From: Pilasporangium apinafurcum
Lineage: Eukaryota; Oomycota; Peronosporomycetes; Pythiales; Pythiaceae
DNA length: 64,000 bases
Assembly: GCA_001600495.1 (NCBI GenBank)
Contig: BCKE01000003.1
Span: forward strand, 124,001-188,000
Reading direction: 5' to 3'
Part shown: piece by piece, positions 30,666-43,300 of the stretch
How the letters are laid out: each line of letters starts with the position of its first letter
Position numbering within the stretch: the stretch's first letter is position 1
The notes under the pieces: model-generated
Database searches by the model: none
Told to the model about the DNA's origin: nothing
The model's input: only the letters and a program-made list of their open reading frames with translations
Position numbers and translations under genes: made by a program

Positions 30666-30920
30666 TTTATGTGTGAGAAGATGGGAGAAAATCTACATTG
30701 AGTCCATATCATCGGTTTCAAGGAAAAATCCACCCATAACCTCTAATAACTAATTAATTGTGATTTGTATGAACCTGATTTCTTATCTTACTTTAGTTTA
30801 TATACCTGTGATAATTAATGTGCATCTTATCAAGGAGCTCCATTTTTTGATTGTGTCATTTCGAAAATCTCTCCATTCCACGCAACCGTTAACGGAAGAG
30901 CAGCCAGTCCAGTCGAAGCA

Positions 30921-32951
30921 ATGAAGCTTCCAACGTTAACGCTCGCGCTTTTCTCTGCATCTATATGCTTGCCATCGCTACTGAGTGTGGCGGCGTCTTC
31001 TGAATCCCCTGTGCCTCGCAATGGGTGGTACAAATGCGCTCCAAGCACGCTCCGTCGAGAGTACTCAGATGAAGATGCCACTGCTGGGAATGACGATTAC
31101 TACATGGAGACAGGTAGAAGTAAAAAAAAGAAAGCGAATGTTGGTGTATACGCTTCGTTAACGAATGAGGAAAGCCGAATGGCACCAACGGTGCTGCTGG
31201 GTGATGATCGACAGACAACGCTGCCGTTTTTGCAGAACTCGTTTGATTATGTGAGTGAGCTGGAGAAGGTGTTTCAGCAGCCGCAACACCATTCTCACCA
31301 TAGTCGTCATCAGCAGAATGGAAGGAAGTCAAAAGGCGTATATGAGGTACCGGTTCCTCCCCAATACGAATGCGCGGAATTCCGGGTGCCCATGTGCTAC
31401 GATGGTATCTGCGACAGTAACAACACCATCGACATCTTTGTCAAGCGTGTGATCCCACATGCGCTGGACGCTGATGAACAACCGAAAACGCTATGGGTGC
31501 TCCAAGGCGGACCTGGTGCCTCTTCGACTGCCATGGAAGGACTGATGGAGTCGATGTACCACGAACTGGACGGTAAAGTGGAAATCTACACGATGGATCA
31601 TCGTGGCACTGGCCGTAGCAATCGCTTGGAGTGTCAGGCAGCAGAAGCCGACACAGTTGGAAGCCCAGGTGGGACCACAATTCGCCTTGACGAAGTGCCG
31701 GCATGCATTGATGACGTTCTCTTTCAGATCGATAATCAGACGGCGGCATTTTCTGTGACCAGTGCTGCGATGGATTTAAAGACCGTGATCGAGGATTACT
31801 TCTCCGACTACGACAATTACATTTATGGACTGAGTTACGGCACGTACCTAGTGGAGCGACTGATTCATTTTTCCCCGGATTCAATCAAAGGGTTCATTAT
31901 TGACGGCATCGTTTCGGAAGCGGGTATGACTGTTGAAGAGCGATCCACCTATTCGAATTGGGATCATGATGTGGGCGTTGTGGGCGATCGGCTACTTCAG
32001 TTTTGCCTTGATGACAAATTCTGCAAATCCAAGTTTCCTCATGTGGACGATCTCTCAGCTTTCCTGCGGCAGCTTTATGTAGATTTGGATGAAGCAGCAG
32101 ATCACGAAGGCACGAATGCCTGCGCCGATGTACTCGCATCCTCAGGTAGCCGCCCTTCCTATTTACTTCGCACCACGTTTGGCGACTACTTGATGTCGGA
32201 TGAATGGCGAGGGACAATTCCTGCGATTATCTACCGCTTGGCACGCTGCTCCGAAGACGACGTGTACGCGATTCAATACTTCGTCGATGGAATTATGATG
32301 CCGTACGAACCAGATGACGATCTTGATACAGTGCTGTTCTCCTCCGATATGCTCTACAACCTCATCGTTTTTTCGGAAATGTGGGAAACCCCAACGCCAG
32401 ATAAAGCCACACTCATCAGTTGGTATGAAGACTCGCTCATGGCGTCCGATAACTACTATTCGTTGCCATACTATTGTGTGTTCACTGGCAGCCAAGACAA
32501 AGCCTGCAAGGAGTTGATTCATCTCCCTAAATCCAAGCCGTTCAAGTACGAGCGCGATGAGTACTGGAACATGACAGCCATACTCCCACCTCAGGCGACA
32601 GCGCTACTGATGACAGGAGGACTGGATCCGCAAACGCGCAAGATGTATGGCAATATTGAGTACGACATGCTCAACAGCGGGAAAATGTGGGTGAATTTTG
32701 ATTATGCAAGTCACTGCACGACCTTCACAACACCCACGAAATCCGGTAGATCTACGTGTGGTGTGCAAATTTTAGCGTCTTTTGTTCGTGAGAATGGGGT
32801 GGTCGAGAAAGTGGATACATCCTGCATTGAGGATGTGATCGAGTTGGCTTTCAAAAATAGTCGATACCAGGCTGGAGAGCTCTTCAACACTGATGATCTC
32901 TACGAGAATGAGGCATCCATAGGTAGAAAACAAATTCATAGACATTTGTGA
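30921..32951 (+). CDS. Secreted S33-type serine peptidase (alpha/beta hydrolase)
   Basis: 676 residues in one exon. A signal peptide (MKLPTLTLALFSASICLPSLLSVA) leads to a polar, His- and Lys-rich stretch (about 55-140, with HHSHHSRHQQNGRKSK) that is not part of the catalytic fold. The alpha/beta hydrolase domain then starts near 150. The oxyanion motif is QGGPGAS, the nucleophile Ser305 lies in GLSYGTY, and the triad is completed by Asp569 (GGLDPQT) and His598 (ASHCTT). These are the hallmarks of the tripeptidyl/prolyl aminopeptidase group (family S33). It should act outside the cell or in the secretory path on N-terminal peptides. Position directly after the array does not by itself imply a shared role. 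Confidence 0.9.
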   Translation: MKLPTLTLALFSASICLPSLLSVAASSESPVPRNGWYKCAPSTLRREYSDEDATAGNDDYYMETGRSKKKKANVGVYASLTNEESRMAPTVLLGDDRQTTLPFLQNSFDYVSELEKVFQQPQHHSHHSRHQQNGRKSKGVYEVPVPPQYECAEFRVPMCYDGICDSNNTIDIFVKRVIPHALDADEQPKTLWVLQGGPGASSTAMEGLMESMYHELDGKVEIYTMDHRGTGRSNRLECQAAEADTVGSPGGTTIRLDEVPACIDDVLFQIDNQTAAFSVTSAAMDLKTVIEDYFSDYDNYIYGLSYGTYLVERLIHFSPDSIKGFIIDGIVSEAGMTVEERSTYSNWDHDVGVVGDRLLQFCLDDKFCKSKFPHVDDLSAFLRQLYVDLDEAADHEGTNACADVLASSGSRPSYLLRTTFGDYLMSDEWRGTIPAIIYRLARCSEDDVYAIQYFVDGIMMPYEPDDDLDTVLFSSDMLYNLIVFSEMWETPTPDKATLISWYEDSLMASDNYYSLPYYCVFTGSQDKACKELIHLPKSKPFKYERDEYWNMTAILPPQATALLMTGGLDPQTRKMYGNIEYDMLNSGKMWVNFDYASHCTTFTTPTKSGRSTCGVQILASFVRENGVVEKVDTSCIEDVIELAFKNSRYQAGELFNTDDLYENEASIGRKQIHRHL

Positions 32952-33015
32952 TTGGATAAAAATAGAAATAGAGCATGCATTGTAGCTCCTTGCATTGTTC
33001 TCATTTTGATTTACA

Positions 33016-33723
33016 ATGGATGTACCATCATGGCACCCCGCCAACCAAGACTCCGAGTTGACGCGACGATTGCTCGCCATGGGCGGCGGTCAGTCCGCTT
33101 CTGCGCGAACTGAATTTAAAGTCATGGCTGGCTCTACTGCCGACACGTCCACGGAGGCGGGACGACAGCTCATGAGCGAGCTGGGCGATGGCGGTGGCGC
33201 CGCTTACGAAGGCCGTGGATTTTTCGACACTTCCGACCGACTGTATCTGATGGAGCAGAAGAGATTGCAGCAGGAATTGAAAGAAAAGGAAAAGGCGGAC
33301 CAGGAAGCTGAATTGCAGAAATTTCGATCCACAGCACTCAAGATACAAGCACAGAAAGCTACGCTTACACTTCCAGAGGTACTTCCAGAAGTGAAGACAA
33401 AGAAACAACCGTCGGTCGATACCACGCCATCACTTGTGGTAATTAAGCCCAAGAAGAGAAATGCTGCGCAGATGGAAGGAAAGAAAAAGAAAGCGAAGAA
33501 ACACATCGCTTCGTCGGAAGACCTGGAAAAGAATAGCAATTCAGAAACAATTACAACATCTACAAACAGCGCCAAGGACGAACCGAACAGCAGCAGCTCC
33601 AATGGTGCTGAAGAGACGAAAATCTCCACAAACGGAACTTTAGCAGCTACAACTGCTGTCAAGCACAAACCATCGGTTAGTCTTCTCTCAGGTTACTCTT
33701 CCAGCAGCGACAGTGATAGTTGA
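33016..33723 (+). CDS. Basic nuclear protein, possibly NIP30/FAM192A-like
   Basis: 235 residues. Residues about 65-105 form a charged helix (DTSDRLYLMEQKRLQQELKE then EAELQKFRS), which resembles the NIP30/FAM192A N-terminal domain. Basic clusters (KKKKAKKH, KPKKRN) look like nuclear signals. The C-terminal third is low-complexity Ser/Thr/Asn and ends LLSGYSSSSDSDS, an acidic Ser-rich tail that casein kinase 2 could phosphorylate. The family match is weak; the protein could be another small splicing- or proteasome-linked nuclear factor. It converges on the DEAD-box gene. Confidence 0.7.
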   Translation: MDVPSWHPANQDSELTRRLLAMGGGQSASARTEFKVMAGSTADTSTEAGRQLMSELGDGGGAAYEGRGFFDTSDRLYLMEQKRLQQELKEKEKADQEAELQKFRSTALKIQAQKATLTLPEVLPEVKTKKQPSVDTTPSLVVIKPKKRNAAQMEGKKKKAKKHIASSEDLEKNSNSETITTSTNSAKDEPNSSSSNGAEETKISTNGTLAATTAVKHKPSVSLLSGYSSSSDSDS

Positions 33724-33825
33724 TACAAATGAACCTGATGCGATCTCTACATTTGGCTTGAGGAAGTTATCATCATCTATGTATCTAACAAAACTATTAT
33801 CTACGCATGTCTTTTTTGTTTCTAT

Positions 33826-35526
33826 CTATTCGCCATCACTATCAAATGTGATCTTAGTCGCTTTCTTGGCTATGTCGATATTCTTTGCAAACGCGCCATA
33901 CAGTTTGTGTTCCTTCTTCTTCACGTGCGTGCCAAATTTCATCAGGTCCTGTGGGACTGGCTGGTTTGAATCACGCAGCAAATTCACTAGTTCTCCAGCG
34001 CGTGGCTTGTCGTTCTGGGTAAAGAATGTGTGCGCCGTGCCCTTCTTTCCTCCGCGACCTGTTCGTCCGATACGATGCACGTAGTCTTCAATGGTCAGTG
34101 GGAACGAGTAGTTGAGAACGTATTCGACACCGGGGATATCTAGCCCACGCGCTGCTACATCTGTTGCGATCAACAATGGGATCTGTCCCGATTTAAATTT
34201 CTCAACTGCTGATGTGCGTTGGTCTTGAGAACGGTCGCCGTGAATCGCTGCACAGGTCCAGCCCCTCTGCTGCAGCATGCGTTCGACGCGATCAGCTTCT
34301 TTCTTATACAACACAAACACGAGAATCAGGTTTTTCCGACTGCTGTGGTACTTTTGCAGGAGCGTATGCACACGTGCGTCACGCGCGCGGTCCTCTACGA
34401 CTTCAACAATCTGCGTCACGTTCTGACTAGCTGCCAAATCATCCGAGCCGATTGTTACTTTAACGGGATCTACCAGGAACTCAAGCGCGAGTTTCTGGAT
34501 GGACTGTGGCCACGTAGCACTAAACATCGCAATCTGACGTTCTGGATGCGTCTCTCCAATGATCTTACGGATATCCTTCTCAAAACCTTCATCCAACATG
34601 CGATCAGCTTCATCAAGCACCACATATGTCACTTTGGAAAGATTGCAGGAACGCTCTTCCACAAGATCCTTTAGACGACCCGGAGTAGCCACAACAACGT
34701 GTACGCCATCGCGTAGCGCCTTCTTTTGGATATGCTTTTGAACACCACCATAGATGCAAACACTCTTCAGACCGCAGGCTTTACCCGCTTCCGTGATGAC
34801 ATCAGAGCTCTGAATTGCCAGTTCACGAGTGGGAGCAACTACCAACATGCGTGGTCCAGGGAATTTGTTGGACACTGGCGGTTGATCCGCAATGTGTACG
34901 AGTCCAGGAATCGCAAACGCAAGCGTCTTTCCTGAGCCGGTCTCTGCAATCCCGATGATGTCACGACCCGATGCCAAGATGGGCCAGCACTGACTCTGAA
35001 TAGGAGTGGGCTTACTGAATCCTGCAGTAGTCTTCATGAATTTCTGTGGAAATGTAACATCTGTAAAGCTAAGGATCGGCCGGTAGAGGCAGTTGTTGCC
35101 ACTAATAGTCATCTCGTTGCTCTGATGGAACGCAGTTACTTCGTCATTTGTCATCTTGGCCGTAGCTTTGCTCTCAACATAGAAAGACTTTTTGAAGCTG
35201 CTATCAGATGCAGGTGGCTGCTGATATGGTCCATCCGAAAAATCCGCAGCAGATTCCTGTTTATCCTTTTTGTGCTTCTTTTTCTGTTTCTTCTCCTTTT
35301 TAGAAGCTTCTGGTGTCGTTTCTTCTGCAGGTTCTGTGGTTTCCTCTCGTGCACGCTTCTTGTCCTTTTTGGCTTTCTTCGTCTTCGTTTTCACGTCCTC
35401 TTCTACAGGCTCAGACGCAGCTTCTGCGGCAGCAGCAGCATCTGCTTCTTTGCGCTGCTTCTTCTTCAGCTTCTTCTCCTGCTTGCGCTTGAGCTTGGCC
35501 TCGTCAACGGATACAGCTCCAGTCAT
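33826..35526 (-). CDS. DEAD-box ATP-dependent RNA helicase, DBP3-like
   Basis: 566 residues from the ATG at 35526; the open frame extends 20 codons upstream without an ATG. The first 110 residues are Lys- and Glu-rich (KKLKKKQRKEAD, KKEKKQKKKHKKDK), typical of nucleolar targeting. The Q-motif region (SKPTPIQSQCW) and helicase motifs follow in order: I AETGSGKT, Ia PTRELA, Ib TPGRL, II DEAD, III SAT, IV-V ATDVAARGLD, VI HRIGRTGRGG. The DBP3/DDX5 subgroup is suggested by the segment TISGNNCLYRPILSF ahead of the Q-motif. The expected role is 60S ribosome biogenesis in the nucleolus. It shares about 290 bp of upstream DNA with the divergent KNL1 candidate. Confidence 0.93.
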   Translation of the reverse strand: MTGAVSVDEAKLKRKQEKKLKKKQRKEADAAAAAEAASEPVEEDVKTKTKKAKKDKKRAREETTEPAEETTPEASKKEKKQKKKHKKDKQESAADFSDGPYQQPPASDSSFKKSFYVESKATAKMTNDEVTAFHQSNEMTISGNNCLYRPILSFTDVTFPQKFMKTTAGFSKPTPIQSQCWPILASGRDIIGIAETGSGKTLAFAIPGLVHIADQPPVSNKFPGPRMLVVAPTRELAIQSSDVITEAGKACGLKSVCIYGGVQKHIQKKALRDGVHVVVATPGRLKDLVEERSCNLSKVTYVVLDEADRMLDEGFEKDIRKIIGETHPERQIAMFSATWPQSIQKLALEFLVDPVKVTIGSDDLAASQNVTQIVEVVEDRARDARVHTLLQKYHSSRKNLILVFVLYKKEADRVERMLQQRGWTCAAIHGDRSQDQRTSAVEKFKSGQIPLLIATDVAARGLDIPGVEYVLNYSFPLTIEDYVHRIGRTGRGGKKGTAHTFFTQNDKPRAGELVNLLRDSNQPVPQDLMKFGTHVKKKEHKLYGAFAKNIDIAKKATKITFDSDGE

Positions 35527-35818
35527 CTTTGTCTTGTGTAATGAGGCAATGGAGCTCTTCAGGGTCACCAAAGCCAGCGGAGCCAACCAATCACATAACA
35601 GTCACAACTGCTTAAAATGTGCTAATCGCACGTCGTTGTCATTATGAATTTACTATTAGCACGTCTGAGTCGCCTGTCATATTGTGATGTTAGTGAGGTT
35701 TTATGTTAAGAAAAGATGAGGTTTTATTTAGCTCTGATGAGGTTTTTTGCATGTTTGAAAAACAGACAAACCCGCGCGCGGTGGTGTGGCGGCAGAACGT
35801 GAAGAACGAACGCGGCAG

Positions 35819-38800
35819 ATGGCGGACGCGGCGGAGGGTGAGCCGTACGGCCTCACAACGCCAGCCGTGAAGAAAACCGAGACCATCACGAGCCAATTCC
35901 AGCGAGAGATTCTCGGCGATTTGGCTAATGCATCCCCTGTGCAACACCCGCGTGATGAATCAGGACATAAAGGTGCGTCGACTGGACAAGTTCAACTGGG
36001 AGAGCTCAGACAGGAGACGCTCATGGTTTTTGTATGTGATATAGATGACGCTTCTGTGACGCGGGATGATATCGAAATTCCGTCACCTGAGACGTTTGCC
36101 AAGCGAGCAAGTACTGCTGCTGGAGACAAACAAATGCAACAGGTGGAGCAGCAAGAGGAGGCATCATCTGCTGCAACAGACACGCATACGGACAGTTCTA
36201 ATCGCAGTGCTGAACGATCCAACCGGCGGCATACATTGTCACCTTCGAAAGCGTCTGCGTTTTTCAGCACTGTGACCGATAGTGATATTTCTCGACGTGA
36301 CACAGTGTCGCCTTCAGCGTTGAAGACGCTCTTGCATAGCATTGCGGAGAACGAGCAATCTGGTGGGGACGTTCTGCAGGTTTTGCAGCGAAAACAGCAA
36401 CAACCGAGCACAGATACTGAAGCAGCAGATGGTAGCGACCTGCAGGGACATCTTCTCGATCAGAACAAAACGAAAGAGCAGCAGGAAGCATCCAAAATGG
36501 AATTGTTGCAGGGACAGCTGCAAACACCCTCGCAGAAGTCCAAGAAGGACGACCGCACGCTTTCACCAAGTGAAGTGGCAAATGTCTCGGGGAGTGAAAC
36601 GCTATCAGGATCGAAAGCGAAAGGGAAATCACCGGGAAGATATTCGAAGAGAGCTGCGAAATCTGCCAGTAGTGCGATCACCAAGGACAATGACAGCTTC
36701 ACGGACGCATTTTTCTCCGCAAATTTACTTTCACAGCAGGACGAAGATGTTGATAATGAGCACCACAATGCCGCGTCATCTGCGGAGAAGAAAAGTCGTC
36801 GATCAACTTTAGAGCCAACCGACGCGGAGGCGATGCTGTCTGAATTGCGGTCCGGCATCCCAGAGGACATTTCTAAGGTGGCGAAAACACACCCAACTAC
36901 TGATCAACCAAAACAGGCGACTGAAAATCGAAGCCGTATAAGTCTTTCGCCAGTCACAAGAAGCAAAAGTCGCAGGGCAACCGTTGATCCTTCAATGATT
37001 GATGATTTGATAAATCACGAAGAAAAGGCCACGACTACCACCGCATCAAATAATCGGCGAGAAACTATTGATGACCATGGTTTACTGGAATTGAATGGCG
37101 CTTATGATAGCGATGACAACGTCCGCGATCGTAAGAAAGCGAAGACGTTAGTAAGTCCAACCAAACCTCAAGAAATGAATGAGCCGATGGAAGAATTGGA
37201 TGGTAACTCAAGTCCTCCAAATGGGGCGGTAACAACTATGGAAAAGAAAGAAGCCAATGGATTGAAGCGTCCATTAAAGTCTCCTACTCCGAGAAAACAA
37301 GCTCGATTTCGATCCGACTCAAGGAACTCAAATACCCAAACCGTTGGTGTTGTAGAACAAACGAAAGACGATCAGTCTGGATCATCTATGCTATCTCCAG
37401 GACAACCGACGACGCGCTTAAAAACTCCGTTGAAAGGCATTTTAAGTGCCAAAAAGCGCAAAAAAGGACAGACAACACCTACAAAATCGGTGAATTTTGG
37501 ACCATCACAAGGCGCTGAGTTTAACTTTGGTTCACCCTCAACGTCGATGACTCCAATGTGCTCTAAAGAGGCTCGCGAGATGTTTCCTCTTGACAGACCC
37601 AGTCCACCTTCGTCTCCTCAGGTAGAGGATGATCCGGATGACCTAGAAACGTCCCTAAACACGTCCCTTTTGGACGAAGCTGACTCTCGTGATTCAGAAG
37701 ATGAAGTAAAAGAGGACAGTGTTATACTGAAACCCTCTTACATAGCCTCGAGTCTTCTGACGGCTAAATCAGCTGAGAAGAATCGTCGTCGATATAGTTT
37801 GCGAGGTGTTAGCCCTTTAGACAATCAAGCAAACGCCAGAAGGCAACGACGCGCGAGTATGAATGTAACGAATCGAAACTCATCAACTATTACAAACGGT
37901 TTGCTCGCGACAGTGTCAACACGATCATCAACTATGAAATCATCCTTTGTGAGTACTTCAGAGGTAATCCCACAAAGCCGTCTTGCATATGCTGATTCAT
38001 CTGCTTCGTCAATTGAAATGGAAGATATGGAGATCACTGGTGACTATTCGACATATGCACACGCTGCATCCGTACTACAAGAGGCAGGTAGTGCAGAAGG
38101 AAAAAAGAAGCCAATTAGTCAAATTGCATCATCTCCAACTGTTCGTCAAACTTCATTCCGTACTCAACCCGAGCAAAAACAATCCAACCCGTCATTGTTC
38201 GAAGACTCACCTGTGGAGGATGACAACACTGTTGAACTAGGGAGTCTTGGTGATCTAATAGCAGAATCAGCTCTGTACGCAGCAGGAACAAACGACGACG
38301 CTAACGCCCCACGTCTTGGTTCGCTAAGCGATTTAGCAAACGAAGGAATGGACACCAGTGACCAAATTGTGAATACATTTCGTCGCTTTTCGTCAACTCA
38401 GTACAGCCGGCTGGAGGAACAGGAAACTACTCTTGATCCTGTTCAGGAAGTAGATGAGGATGGTAACAGCTCTTCTCGTCACAGTATGATGAGTCTAGAG
38501 TCGAGTGACCTGGATGACCAAGAGTATAATGAACGACGGAAATCACTCGTTGTAAATTTGTCATCCGAATTCGAGCGAGTTGGATCAGGAACACCACCTA
38601 AAACACATCAATCACCACAGAAACAAAGTAAACAGATTCAGGTTCAAGACAACAACGTCAAGAATAAGAGCCCGGAACCAGCAGTGCCACCTGTTGAACT
38701 GATATCGATGGAAAAATTGCTGTCTCTTGTAAATCTTGAGAACATTGGGATTACCGTCGATTCAGGGTATCAGTTCTATGAGACTCCGGCTGCAAACATT

Positions 38801-40200
38801 GAAACCAACGCACACACGACAGATGAAATTAAAATATCGTGCTCCTCTACTACGTGCACAGAGCTGGTACAGTGGTATGCCGATGAAATCTCATCCTGGT
38901 CGACAGGTTTGACGGATGTTCTGGCATCCCTGTTAAACGAGAAAGCCCCTGCACTTTTCAGCCCTGATAACTTCAACGAAACCTGTCTGGATGCAATTCG
39001 AGCATTGCATGCAACGGAAGCAACAAGTGTGCGTAGTGGTTGGTGTAGTTGGAGAACCAAAATGGAAAAGCAAATGACTGATGCGTTGACTTCATGTGCG
39101 AACGAGTTGGCAAATGATGTTAAAACGTTGAAGGCGCACGTTTCTAATGACGCAATGAAACGACAAAGCGAAATTGCTGCCATTCAGGAACTTATAGAAC
39201 GAGAGAAGCAGATGGCTTTATTGATGGATGCGATTGAAGAACAGCAGGCTGTTCGGAATGAATATGCCGCTACGGTCGAAGGTTTAGAAAGCCAATGTGC
39301 ATCTCTCACCTTGGAAGAATCAGTGCTGCAGCGCAAATTGAATGCGATGGAAGGCGAAGTGTCTTTGGCAGAGCCCGTGACGAAAGCAGCATCAATACAA
39401 TTGCAACAGCAAGTTTTGGAGCGAGAAGAAATGTACAAGATTCATGAGAATCTGAGCGCATGGCGGGTGGGTGGAGCGACGTCGTCCCATCTCAAGCTAA
39501 GCACCTACTTTGATGACATTATGTTTGGTGTGGATATTAACGCCGACATCACGTTTGAGACCGCAAGCGACAATGCCTTTTCAACGAATGTGATTGTAAA
39601 CGAGAAACTAAAGCGGAGAAAACGAAGCGTCTATTTACCAACTGATGAGGACGTTGTTGTTCTTGTCCAGCGGCAAATTTTGCACCCCAATCAGTTGTCC
39701 CGTTTTGTAGCGGTAAGGAATCAAGAAGCGTTCAAAGAAGATAGAGATTCGAGTACTCGATTATGTATGGTACTGCAAGGTCTGGAATGCTTCATCAGTC
39801 GATCTTTTCGATTTTTGCGGGAGCTACGTAGCATTTCGTGCCAATTTGCTGTGCGATATTCTACAGAAAGTAATCACTTGTGGGTGAGCTTTGCAAAGTT
39901 TCCCTCCGTAGCCATGGATGGTAACAAAACTGGTTTGGGGTTTACTGTTGGATTTACGCTTACTGATGAGTTCCCATTCACCAATTTTGAAACTCACATT
40001 GAAGTCCAGTACGGAAAGGTACGAACGAGCAAGTTTGGTTGCGCTTTACCAAATGATTGAATCATTCAGTAACGGTTGCTTTTTTTGTTGTGTAGATATC
40101 TGTGGAACAAATCCAAAAAGAGATCCAAACAGTCCCTAGACAGAGTCACGAATACGTCTATCGTGTGTGTCGATGGCTTCATGACGCTTTTGTGCTGTAG
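35819..40200 (+). CDS. Kinetochore scaffold KNL1 (Spc7/Blinkin) candidate
   Basis: Two exons, 35819-40018 and 40096-40200, give about 1,434 residues; the second exon (35 codons with stop) completes the domain. The start is the ATG at 35819. The N-terminal 1,000 residues are disordered and hold repeated R-x-T/S-[LV]-x-P motifs (for example RRHTLSPS, RRDTVSPS, RRSTLEPT, RRATVDPS). A PP1-docking pair, KGILSAKKR then KSVNFG near 37430-37500, mirrors the SILK and RVSF motifs of KNL1. One MELT-like motif, MEITGDY, lies near 38025. Then comes a long coiled coil (about 38.7-39.5 kb) and a C-terminal RWD-like domain. KNL1 links microtubules to the inner kinetochore and recruits checkpoint proteins. 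No single feature is conclusive, but together they fit KNL1. Confidence 0.8.
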
Positions 40201-40331
40201 TTGCTGGTTCTATCACCCTCTGTAGGTGAGGTGAGGACAGACCCAGAGAACCGTTTATCTATTGTCATAAAGCAAAAGGTTTAAAGTCTGGCGCTGTACA
40301 ATATATCAAAAATGCCAGCTGTTGAATGCAA

Positions 40332-43300
40332 TCAATCGTCCCAATCATCATCACTATCATCGGCATCCTGAGGCTTCGCCTGGTGAAGAGAATGCAGCGA
40401 TGGTTGAGCCGCTAATACCTGCGATCATTGTTTATACAAACACAAAGCTTTTGCGGTAGGAAAGATGGATGCATTGGATTCGAGAACAAATTCAAAGGAC
40501 GTACATTGAGACGCTCAAATTGTTCAGCTTTCTGGCGCTTCTCTTCCTCTTCCTTTCGTAGTCGTGCTTGGAAATCCAAAGTCTTGGGACGAGCCTTCAC
40601 AGTGTCTTCCGGTTTTTCAGACAATGGAATCATTTCTGCAATAAACACAACAATTGTCAGCGACATGATGATGGAGCTTATCTGATCAAACTGAATTTCT
40701 CACCGGTTGGTCGTAAGGATTTCATGGTTGGCGCAACGTTTTCTCCTGCAAACCACTGCTCTGCGCCAAGTGATGGCTGCGATGTTCGTATCGGCCCATA
40801 GATGTCATCTTGGAAGAACTCTTTCAATTTCTCCGTTCGTGGCAGCGAGAAAGAAACATGCTCCATCGTATTTGGTGTCAAGAGCAGCATATGATCAACT
40901 TCCACGTCTTTGACATTACAGAGTGACTTTGGTAGCAACGCTGCACCACAGACAGTATCCTGACCGGAGAACACAAATGGAAGATTGGCATGCGCTTTCG
41001 CAGTCATCGTATCAATTTCATAGCTCCAGACATGACGATCGCCCATTCCAACGAGGAAATATACCTTGGAGCTTGGATCATAGAATGGATAATGAACTGT
41101 ATTACTCGCCGCCGTCTCGATGGTCATTGGTGACGAAAGTGGTTCGAGCAGATTGCGCGGGTCCCAAAAGCTCAATTGCTTTTCATTTCGGGTGTTAACG
41201 CCAATCGTCAATATGCAGGACGGATCGACCCATGAGACAAATTGAGGTTTGCCACTGTCATATCCACAGCCCATCGATACCAAAGCGTGCTCCTGTTGTC
41301 GCGGATCAAAGATACGCACAATCTTCGCTCGACTGGCGGTCGCAAGCAAACTGCCATCGAAGTTAAATTCCATGTTCCATGCCATGTCTTCCAACTTCCC
41401 ATCCAAAAAGAGGCGTTCCTTACCATATTCTACGTCCCAAAATCTCAAAGACATGTCCAAACCAGAGGAACAGAGTACATTAGACGCTGTTGGATGGAAG
41501 AGGACGCTGCGAATGGCTTTACGATGTCCAGAGAGGGTATAATTGGGTTCTGAAGGAGCAATTGGTGTTCCATCGGCATTCTCACCCAAAGACCAGATCT
41601 GAATGGTGCAATCGCCAGATCCAGTTGCCAATACCGTGTCCACAAATGGATTAAAATCCATGTCCAGCACATCCATCTTTTGTCCATTGATTACTGGAGA
41701 TGCATGAGTCGCTTTACCTGTCGCATTTAACGCATTCACCAATACTGGACCACCTGCGCCAATAACAGGTGCTGCCCAAAAGCGGGAATTTGCTTTGATG
41801 ATTGGATTGGCAATCGTGGAATATGCCACTTGTTTCTCGCCAAAATTGAAGACCTCATTCCGTGTAGCTTGCTTTCCTTTGATGTACTTGAGCTAAGAAG
41901 GGATGATGTGACACACAACAAGATCATTGTAAATAAAGCGAGGCGGATGCCAATGCTAAGGATAATATCATTATTGAACTTCTCACCTTGTGTCCGTATT
42001 TGGCACCGAGACGTTGTGCTTTACTGGATAGTTCATCAACATCTGTATCAACAGAAACAGTAGGAGATGTAGATGAAGGCGTTGCACTAATAGTCGATGA
42101 GACTGCGGGCGGTTGGACTTGCGCCCATGAGATCGGTTTACTAGGTGGTACTTCCACTGCTGGTGCATTCCATACCGTTGTAGTTGATCTCCACCCATTG
42201 CTACGCGCCTGTGAAGCTGACGTTGTTGTCGCTGATGAAGATGGCGGCGCAGAAGGTGTTGTATTCCATCCTGAAGCCCACGAACTGGCTGTTGGTGCTG
42301 CAGCTATATTAGTAGCTGGCGCTGTACCCCAGGAAGAAGCAACTTGCGGGACTCCTCCTTTGAACACATTGTCAAGTCCTGTATCCCGAGCAGGAGCGAC
42401 AGAGGGTGTTACTTTCTTCATAATTGGTGGAGCATTTAGACCATTTGCCCAGTCTGCACCACTAATTGCTGATATTTCGGCTTTTGTATCAGGGTATAGA
42501 TCGCTTTGAAAAGTGTGTGTGGCATCTTTTCGTGGGATTCTGTAACTCAGAACTTCACAAATCCCACCGCTGCTAGTGCTTAGGTTTAGAATCCGATTGA
42601 CCTCACAGTTTGAAGTATCACACGCGTCCTTTGGGAGCATCGCTGCCGCAAGCGTAGTGTTGGCCAACACAGTACGATCAAGCCCGTGGACAAATGGTGC
42701 TCTCACCAGATCGATTTCAAACGAACGCACACTGCGATCGCCTTTTCCGAAGAGATAGAGAAGATTGATGTCGCCGTCATACAACGGGTATAGCTGTCCA
42801 ATGCCCGAGTCTAATCGCTCACGATGCACGTACTTGGCAAGTTTACGCGGATCCCAGACCTTGAGTTCCCTCTCCTGCATGCGATCACTGCCAGCAGTTA
42901 TGAAATGCTCCAGCTGTCCACACCAGACAATGCTTGAGGGGCGTTTACCCGTGTGAGCATCAGCAGTCAATGCCGGTCTATCACCCACGCGAGGATCCAA
43001 CAGTTGTACTTTGTTATCTAAAGATGTTATAGCAAGCAGACTACCATCGTAGTTCCAGGCGAGAGAGCTGATGCTTCCATTGAATGTTCCGTCACCTTCT
43101 TGCCTGTGAAAGCATGTGCGCTCCCCCGTAAGGTCGTAAATCAGCAAATCCATCTGCCCGTACACAACGACGACATCTTGTGCAGCTGGATGGAACTTTA
43201 TACCAAGGAGACTGGCGTCAATGTCATTGAAAGCAGCGATGGGCGTAGTGATGTCTAACTCCAATCCGTTTTCCGGGAGTTTCCATAGCTGCATTCATAG

